DNA of 64,000 nt, from assembly GCF_901709675.1 (NCBI RefSeq), contig NC_051108.1, forward strand, positions 186,001 through 250,000, in the 5' to 3' direction. Each line of letters starts with the position of its first letter. Position 1 is the first letter of the stretch. This document shows positions 51,639-64,000 of this stretch, in pieces. The translations under genes and the position numbers were made by a program. This stretch comes from Syngnathus acus (Eukaryota; Chordata; Actinopteri; Syngnathiformes; Syngnathidae). The notes under the pieces were generated by a model. It did not search any database. It was not told where the DNA came from and was given only the letters and a program-made list of their open reading frames with translations.

Positions 51639-54600
51639 TCAAGGCGGTGGCGGCCTGCGGCCCTCCCAGTAGCGCCGGTAGGTCTCCTGGAACATATCAT
51701 TGCATCGTAGCTTGGCGTTGAGCCGCGAGCAGATGAGGAAGGAGCCGCCCATCTTGCGGTGCAGCGAGTACGTCTCCTCGGGCGGCGGCGTCAGGCGGTG
51801 GCGCAGCATGACCGGGATCAGGTTGTGGATGCGCTCCGTGGTGGACTGCGCGCCAAAGTCAAACGTGTCCGGCGACGCAAAGGCCTCGCCCAGGATCATC
51901 ACCGCGTCCACGTGGGCGTTCTCCATGGCCTGCGCGCCGCACGGGTCGGGTCAGCGCACGGCCTACGCGCGAGCGCCTAGCCTATGCGTGCACGCTGACC
52001 TTTGACTCGTAACCGGTGAGGAATTTCATCTCGATGGACTTCTTCAGAACGCCTTGGCGGTCGCCCTCGGCGGCCGAGCGGATCACCTGGCGCCGCCAAC
52101 GACCGGGTCAGCGACACCGCCGCCTTTGAAATGCGCTCGCGACTCGAGGAGACTTACTTCGATGTAGACGTCGGTGAAATGTTGATCGAAGCCTCTGGTG
52201 GCGCCAAAGTCCAGCAGCGCCACCTGCGGGCACGGCAGTCAGGAACGCGGCGCGGCGGCGCTCCTTTCTCTCTTTGGAGACGGACTCACCTTGTGTGTCT
52301 GCGGATCGTACAGGAAGTTGGACCAGTTGGGATCGGTCTGCATGAAGCGGAACTCAAACAACTCTCTGAGGCACAGCTTCAGGATGTTCTCGCAGATCTG
52401 AACGCGGCAAGAATACGTGGCGGGTGAGCCAGCCTCGCCAGGAAGGGGGGAGGGAGGGAGGGGGCGCGGTTCCTGGCCTCTCCACCAGAGGGCCTCCTCT
52501 CCCGGCTCCCTACCGTGTTCTTGAGCTCCTGCGGGAGGCCCTCGGCCTGGTCCAGCGGGAAGCCAGCCACCAGCTCGGTGGTGAGCACGTGGCTGCTGCT
52601 GAGCTCCTCGATCACCTCCGGGACGTAGAAGAACGGGTGGCCCTTCAGCAGCTCCCTTTCTCGTGCAGACAACAAATCAAGCGTTAGCAAGCAAGTTCAC
52701 ATTTTCAATGGAAGCCCGTTTCTTTTCTCAAACAAAAGCAAAAAGCCTGACCTAAACTTCTTGGCACAGCGAGCCTCGCGCAGGTAGTCGCACTCCAGCG
52801 CCAACTCTCTCCTCATCACGTCTATCATGTGCTCCGGAAACAGACCTGCAACAAAGCGCAGACGACAGATGTTTGCTTACAGCCGCTTTGGACGTGGCTC
52901 TGCGTGCCTGCGTGAGTGCGTGCGTGCGTGCGTGCGTGCGTGAGTGCGTGCGTGCGTGCGTGCGTGAGTGCGCACCATCGGGCAGCGCGTTGCTCATACT
53001 CAGCACGGTCATCAGATTGTTGACGTCGCTGTTGATACTTTGGGCCACGCCGGGATACTGAGCAGGACAGCAAGCAAAAAGGAGTTTGCATTTGTTTGTG
53101 GCAAAGGAGCAGACACCAGCATCCAAGGAAAGGGGGACGTGCTGGACGGGCACCTGGATTTTCATGGCCACCTCCCTGCCGTCCTTGAGTCTGGCCAGGT
53201 GGACTTGGCCGATGGAGGCGGCGGCAAACGGCCGCTCCTCGAACGACTCCAGCTTGTCTCTCCAGCTGGGGCCCAGGTCGCTGTTGAGCGCTTTCTGGCC
53301 ACGAGCAGAGGCAAAGAGGTCCAGCGCGAGGCGCCCAGCGAGCGCGCGCGCGCCAGCCAGCCAGCGCCTTACCGTCATCTGCTTGATGGGCATGAAGTCG
53401 GCGCTCTGCCGCACGCGCTCGAATATCTTGGCCAGCTGCGGGTTGATGAAGGCGTCGTCTGAAAGCAGGCAAAGTCAGCAGAAATACGCCGCCACTTGGG
53501 CATCTCCGAGCAGAAGGATGCCGAGATGACCTCGTCAAGGAGAAAACGGCAGGTGTGGCCTTGAAGAGGCAACATGCAGAGCGAGCGCCTTAAAGTAGCG
53601 CAACGCCGGCGCATTTTGACACTTTGAAAATAGATTTGCGGCCGTTGCGCTTTTTGCCGCGCCGCATTCAAGTGACTGTCTTTGTACGTTGCGACGGGAC
53701 CCCAAACGTCGCCTGGCCCGCCCCGCCCGCCGCCTCCCTCTGGGCCAATGGACTTTTACGAGCTTTGCGAGGAAGACAGAAAGCTCGCTCTGTGAGCAAC
53801 ATAAATAAAGAGAGCTCTGGAGGGGGCCCGAGAAGTGCAACCGGATCGCGCCGGCGGCTTGTTTACGGCCCGCGTGTCCTACCTCCACCTGTCGCGTAAC
53901 CCGAGACGCCGCATGCCGGTGATTCGTTGCCCTAACACGCAACGTGCACACTTGGCTGCCAATGAAGCAGAATCAGCGGCGGCGGCTCGCTTTTGAGATG
54001 CATTGGGCCCATTTCGAGCATTTCACACATGATGGCGTGACAATTGCCATCGATTGACAAATTGCAATTTCAAAACGGCCGAATCGCCCACAGACCTTGA
54101 ATACTGAGCATCTGGCCCAGCTTGAGCGCGGCCCCTCGCACTTTGCACAGCGTCCTGACGATGCGCTCGGCGTTGGCCTCGGACAAGAAGGGACTGGAAG
54201 CCAGCACCGCCTTTTGATTCTCTCCTGCGCGCACAAAATCCAAGCCAGGCCGTCACACCCATCAATCAACTGGACCGTGCCAGCCAGCCAGCCGTCCGCT
54301 CAAAAGCCTTACCTGCCGCGTGGTTATGACGCATGGACTTCTTGGCCACCTCCGCCAAGGCGCCGATACCGAGACCCACGGCCAGACCTGCGCACATTGG
54401 CGGCGGGCCAGTTAGGAGGACCCCGCACGCGTCGGCAGGCGCGCCTGCGTGGGCGCTCCGCTTCGATGAATGACATCCCGCTGCCGGAGATCCTTTGTTT
54501 TTTCTTCTGCCGCGGCGAGAATAAGCCGGGGGGCCGTACGACTCGTCCGAGGCTGCGTCCGGGATTACGTAACGGCGCGGTTACGTCATCACGCCGGCAA

Positions 54601-55751
54601 CAAACGGCACGACGAGACGAGCGGGAAGAAGAAAAGCCGCGAGGCCGCCGCAAAGCACAAGCCACGCATTTCACCTTTTTAGCACAAGTCGTTTCGGAAG
54701 CAAGCGTGGCTGGCAAAATGGGGCCGGCAAAATGTGGCTGGCTAGCCGTCCGTCCGTCCGGCCGGCTAGCTACTGGCTCAAGCTAGGCTAGCGTTTGCTG
54801 TTCTCGCAGGCAGAAAAGCCCTTTGAAAGCGCCGACGTGCTTCCCCGTGTGTCACTTTGGGGGCATAAAAAATGCGGCGAGCGTCACCTCCAAAGTTGAC
54901 CAGTCTGCTCAGGCGGCTCACCGGCACCTTCCTCTCGCGGGCTCTCTCGCTCAACTAAAAAGAACAACAAAGTGAGAAGTCGCAATCACGCCAAAAGGAG
55001 GCGAGCAAAACCCGGAGTCCCACCGTCTGCTTGTGCGGCTTGACGTCGGACCGCTCGCTCTTCTCCAGGTCTCGGGCCGTCAGCCCGCTCACCGAGGACG
55101 AGGGCTCCTGGTGGTAGGCCCGCCGCCCGCGGGCCCGGAGCCACGCGCCCGCCATCAGCGGGCGCCCGGGGCCGAGCACGGTGCAATAGCGCCTCTTGCT
55201 GAACTCCGGCCAAGGATCTTTGTAGCCGGCGAACGGCGAGCTGCCGGTCCCGCCCGGCGGGCCGGGCTCGGAGGTTCCCTCGGCGGCGCCCGCCGCCAAA
55301 TCCTCGCGCTCTTCCAAGTCGTCCCGAGGGAACTGGGATGGCGACGTGTCTTGCCGCTGACTCAGCTCCTGATGGGGAAACATTTGGACACGTTGGGAAC
55401 CACGTTGGGCGAGACTCCCTCCCTCCCTCCCTCCCTCCCTGTTGGAGAGTTGAGCGCAAAGCGGTAGGTACCTGCGCCGCGGCCACGCATCGCTCGGCGG
55501 CCGACTGCAAGTTTTGGATGGCGGCGCCGGGAAGGCCTCCTGTTGAACACCAAGGTTGGTATTCGGTGTTGAATGGAGCGCCTTTGAGGTGCCAGAATTG
55601 GAGGCGCTGTAAGCAAGGTTAGACGGAGGCTGCCGGGAGCGGCGTCCGTCCACTCACCCGTCCCCGGGCGCAGAGCGGCGCCCTGCGTCTCCACCACGGC
55701 GCGACTCAGCTTAGCCAGGCCTCGCATCAGCGGCATCATGTCGCCCGCCAT
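51639..55751 (-). CDS. coq8a: Atypical kinase COQ8A/ADCK3, mitochondrial (15 coding exons)
   Basis: UbiB-family atypical kinase/ATPase that supports the coenzyme Q biosynthetic complex on the matrix face of the inner mitochondrial membrane. Coding exons: 55751-55658, 55539-55472, 55368-55024, 54954-54888, 54387-54313, 54224-54096, 53458-53373, 53294-53154, 53057-52976, 52845-52752, 52655-52514, 52397-52290, 52223-52158, 52086-52000 and 51929-51639. They total 1875 nt (624 aa; human is 647). The family's KxGQ motif is present (ALKLGQMLS), with the Ala-rich AAASIGQVH in place of a Gly-rich loop, the catalytic Lys in VAMKIQ, and DFGAT (the DFG equivalent). The N-terminus has an Arg-rich stretch before RRAYHQEPS, matching the presequence region of human RRFFHQDQS. 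The human start is conserved in style ([15 protein letters not shown]). Confidence 0.95.
52912..52975. repeat. (GCGT)n/(GAGT)n tract in coq8a intron
   Basis: About 60 bp of tetranucleotide repeats touching the donor of the coq8a exon at 52976-53057. Confidence 0.85.
55421..55442. repeat. (CCCT)n tract in coq8a intron
   Basis: A short CCCT run in the coq8a intron between exons 55472-55539 and 55024-55368. Confidence 0.8.
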
Positions 55752-55761
55752 GACGAAGCGG

Positions 55762-58487
<2,726 letters not shown>

Positions 58488-58910
58488 CAACAGACGTGGT
58501 TCGTTTCCGACTCCCACGAGGTCAAACGCGACTCCCAACGACGAATAAACCTTCTATTATGAATATGGAGGATAAGGTTCACATTTGCGAGCGTGTGCGG
58601 GATGCGTGGATGGGTTGTCGTTCGGATCCAGTTAGGCCATGAGGTCAAAAGTCCCGATTTACCAAACTCTGCGCAGGTAGGCAGGCAGCCACGCAGCGCC
58701 GCAATGTACACCAAGCAAAGTTGGAGGAAGGCATGCGCGTCGCGCGCCCCCCACTGGGCCCCTGGTGGACGCAGCGCAGCACAGCGCAGCACAGCGCAGC
58801 CTATGCGCGCGCCTCAACTCGTTTTTAGTTTCTCGCACTTGGCACTGTCGCCCCGCCCATGCCCGTTTACCATTGGGTGTTGACGGCCGAGCGAGCTTTC
58901 TCATTGGTGC
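58488..58910 (-). promoter_or_regulatory. Candidate coq8a promoter and noncoding exon with two CCAAT boxes
   Basis: On the minus strand two CCAAT boxes (58876-58872 and 58907-58903), about 31 bp apart, lie in CpG-rich sequence. They are upstream of a possible untranslated exon ending at 58488 with donor GTGAGTGAG. The same strand carries the first coq8a coding exon 2.7 kb further on. Inferred from motifs only. Confidence 0.4.
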
Positions 58911-59965
58911 GCCAAGAAAATAAACGCGGAAGTGCTTTGTTTACGCTCGTATGACCAAAATGATTGCATAATGGTGTCTCTTTATGATAAGATAAATACA
59001 TGAAATCATTTCTTTTCTTTGTTTATAAATAAGCCTCTGTTGTGGTTTATCATGTTATTTTGTTGTTTTTAAGGCCTCCTAAAGGTCACCTAAACGCTTT
59101 ACTTTTGTCATGACAATGTCTTTTTTTTTGTCGAGCACATGCCGCAACACTGAAGCTCAGGTTCAAATGACAGGGTGAAAAAAAAGTCAATAAATGCATC
59201 CAAGAGACAAACTATACGCTCGAACAAAATAGACTGTATTATAAATAGAGACGAACAAGGTTAAGAAGTTAACATGCACTCCTTTAAGACTGCAGAGAGA
59301 AATAAGACGTGTGGTGAAGTGAGATGGGGAGGAGAGTCAAGGCACCGCCGTGGAAATAAGGTTGCTCAGTAGGAGTGTTCGGCAGCTACTACCTACCGTG
59401 GTGAACAGGACAGGGACGCACAGCCTTTCGCAAGAATGCTCATTTAACCCCCAAACCTTAGACGTAGGATCCAAGCCAAACACACTTATCGAAATCTCCC
59501 AAAATAGCAAAGCGGGTGGCACTAGAATGTTGACACTATAATAGCAAAAACTCGAACGGGAAATCCAAAGACGTTTTGAGCCTTCGTTTTGTGTTTTGAA
59601 GGCACCATTTGCATGCTTCTTTGACGTGAACCGGAGTTCCTAGTCCTTCCGCTTGAGGGCGCCAAAGTTGTGAACTACGTGAACAGGGGTGACTTAAGAA
59701 ATTGGGAGATCATTCGGAACACACTAAAAAAGAAAACAATACAAAGAAAACATGATGACTATGACGCTTCTTTCGAAATGACGAATTGTGATTGTTTTCT
59801 TTTCAGTGTGTCCCTTACTGCTCCTCATCGACCGAATTCGTTCGACTGCAGCAATTTGAAGCAAGCGTCTGCATGCTACTCTGTTTTTAAAAGCTGCACA
59901 TGAAAGGGTGCCACTGACTTGTTTTAGAAGGGATTAAATAATAACTATAATATGGATAAAAGCGC
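58911..59965. other. Intergenic region between coq8a promoter and itpkb 3' end
   Basis: A/T-rich with no supported gene or array. Part may be the 3' UTR of itpkb. No canonical minus-strand AATAAA was found close to its stop codon. Confidence 0.45.
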
Positions 59966-62160
<2,195 letters not shown>

Positions 62161-62389
62161 CTACAAAGAGACGCCTTCGTTAGAAAAGGCCACACAAATA
62201 TCGTGGACGGCCACACACGGGGCCCAAATGCGCGCCGCGCAACCACCAGGCGGCGGCTCGGCGAGCGTTTGAACGTTAGCGTTTCATCAACTTCCCTAAG
62301 CGTGTCGCTTGCTCTGCTAGTTGTTCCAGCCCGAACAAGTGTGGTTTTTGTGGATCTCCAGGGAAACAAGCTCTCAGGCTTTAGTGCCC

Positions 62390-62424
<35 letters not shown>

Positions 62425-64000
62425 ACACACACTTGAATCTTTATGACAAAAGACAACTTGCTACACACATGGCTGTCTGGCGGGGTTTCTTCCATCTCCC
62501 ACACCAGCACTTTTTGTCTTTCCAGAACACTTTGAGGGTTCCCTTGGCAACCAGCAAAAGCACCGGTGACGTCCAGGCTCTCCCCGTCCACAAAGCCATT
62601 TATGCGGGGTCATCCCTTTTTTTAGTCACGGACAGACAGAGCCCGAGGTCCAAAGAAGGAAGCCGCATGACGTCGGCCCACGTGGACCCCGTAAAAATGT
62701 CTTGGACGAAACGTGACTATCTATGGGGCGCATTCACACACACACGCACGCACGCGCGCCCACGGGGAGTCACATGACGGCTTCCTCGCTGCACTTCACT
62801 TTGAGCACTTCACACGATGATGACTGAGGACGGACCGGGTCTTGTCCAACAAATTGTTGAAAAAAGCGTTTGCTCGCTCCTCTCGACATCACTGGAGCGA
62901 CTGCGTGACAAAGACGCCGAAACTTGCACAGAGAGAGAAAAAAAGAGAGAGAGGAAATGGTAAGCAGAGGGAACTTCTTGCAGGCAGGAAGCGAAGGGGG
63001 GGTGAGGGGGGCGCCGCTCGGCCTCCACTTGGCCTCCGCCGCAGTATTTTCCACATCCGCCAGTGAGTACAAACAAAAACAACCAGCGAGGCTCTCTGCA
63101 AACAACACAAGAAGCGAGCCAAGGCAGGAGCAGGGCGCGGGGCGGCTGCAATTTGTCATTGCTTCAACCTCCGTCATGTGAAAATGCAGGCCATCATATG
63201 ATCACAGAGGATGAGGGAGGGAGGGAGGGAGGGCCAGAGGTAGGGCCCAATCATTCAGCAATCCAGGGCCCAATCATTCAGCAATCCATATCAGCCACCA
63301 GTGGAGAGCTGCGACAGACAAGGCGGCTATGGCTCACGGGCAGCGACTTCCAATTAGAAATGGGGCAAGAGCGGCGGCCTTGCTCGGCGGCCTTGCTCGG
63401 CGGCCTTGCTCGGCGGCCTTGCTCGGCGTTATCGTCCGCCAACGCGGTGTTTCCCTCACATTTGGACCTTGCGCACACATGCAGCCGAAAGAGGGAAACT
63501 CGCCTTGACGTCACACGGTTGCCAAGCGACGGGCCGCTGCGGGAGCTGACATTTTCCACTGCGGCCGGCGCGCGCACACTGCAGCGCGTCTTTGCTGCGT
63601 GTTGCTTTTTACGGGCTTGACTCTTCCAACTGGCATCCTTATGGAATATTTGGCAGAATCAAAGTGCACGCACTGGGCTCTCAGTCACGCTCCTCGGCCT
63701 GCCTGCATGCCGCCGCATAGCGCTTGCGCGATCAAGCACGCCTAATACTTGGCTGCTTGTTCATCAGACAAAATGTGACGAGCAACAGGTGGGCGGGCGC
63801 GCAACCGTCACGTGGTTCGGGGAGACGGGACGGGGCGCTCAACGGGACGGAACGCTACAGCCCAGTTTGAAGGAGAACGACCGGCACAAGTCGTCTTTTG
63901 GTTTTGTGCTTGTTTGTTTTGCTATTGGCAGCGGAAATATGCAAAGAGAAGCCTCCATTCAAATCCGTCAGCCAAAATAAACAAATCGTAAGGCAAGACA
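62161..64000. other. Probable itpkb intron or upstream region to window edge
   Basis: No coding exon recognised. It contains (CA)n at about 62393-62422, a (GGGA)n tract at about 63212-63233, a perfect 23-bp direct duplication at 63243-63288 and four 13-bp units of CGGCGGCCTTGCT at 63372-63423. Confidence 0.5.

Noticed and set aside
62770-63177. Minus-strand open frame as an upstream itpkb exon
   Set aside because: Its translation does not resemble the ITPKB N-terminal region, and no donor or acceptor joins it in phase with the exon at 62061-62160.

Overview
This window is nuclear DNA from a ray-finned fish with a compact, intron-rich genome, probably a percomorph teleost. The evidence is vertebrate-specific multi-exon genes, many introns of only 70-150 bp, abundant di- and tetranucleotide microsatellites, a fish-type LINE fragment and two short hAT-like elements. 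The species cannot be named from the sequence. Twelve protein-coding genes were found by matching translated exons to remembered vertebrate families and stitching them across splice sites. Except for gpr6, which is one exon, and itpkb, which is partial, the exon phases add up to complete reading frames.

Layout: ccdc167 (+, 1470-2099); gpr6 (-, 4770-5753); fig4 (-, 7860-16258, 23 coding exons); ak9 (+, 17149-25344, 33 coding exons); a C1orf115/RDD1-like gene (+, 25722-26480); med23 (-, 27558-34979, 30 coding exons); a 5'-truncated LINE carrying a nested hAT MITE (35276 to about 37025); an il20ra-like class II cytokine receptor (+, 37377-39797); ehd3 (+, 40939-44408); stum (+, 46652-49404, including a 9-nt microexon); a 200-bp foldback hAT-like element (50058-50257); coq8a (-, 51639-55751); and the 3' part of itpkb (-, 59966-62160), whose long N-terminal part must lie beyond the right edge.

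The genes do not form an operon or pathway. They are a syntenic block. gpr6-fig4-ak9 match human 6q21, and med23 and il20ra also map to human 6q. The C1orf115-like gene, stum, coq8a and itpkb map to human 1q41-42. Their products cover cAMP signalling (Gpr6), PI(3,5)P2 turnover (Fig4), ciliary or flagellar nucleotide homeostasis (Ak9), transcription (Med23), IL-10-family cytokine sensing, endosomal recycling (Ehd3), coenzyme Q synthesis (Coq8a) and inositol phosphate signalling (Itpkb).

The most notable structure is in splicing and regulation. There is an AT-AC U12-type intron in med23, a U12-type GT-AG intron in fig4, a GC-AG intron beside a 21-nt exon in ak9, a 9-nt microexon in stum, and an RFX X-box in the divergent fig4/ak9 promoter. 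No CRISPR array, rRNA or tRNA gene was recognised, and I see no convincing evidence of a wholly new system.
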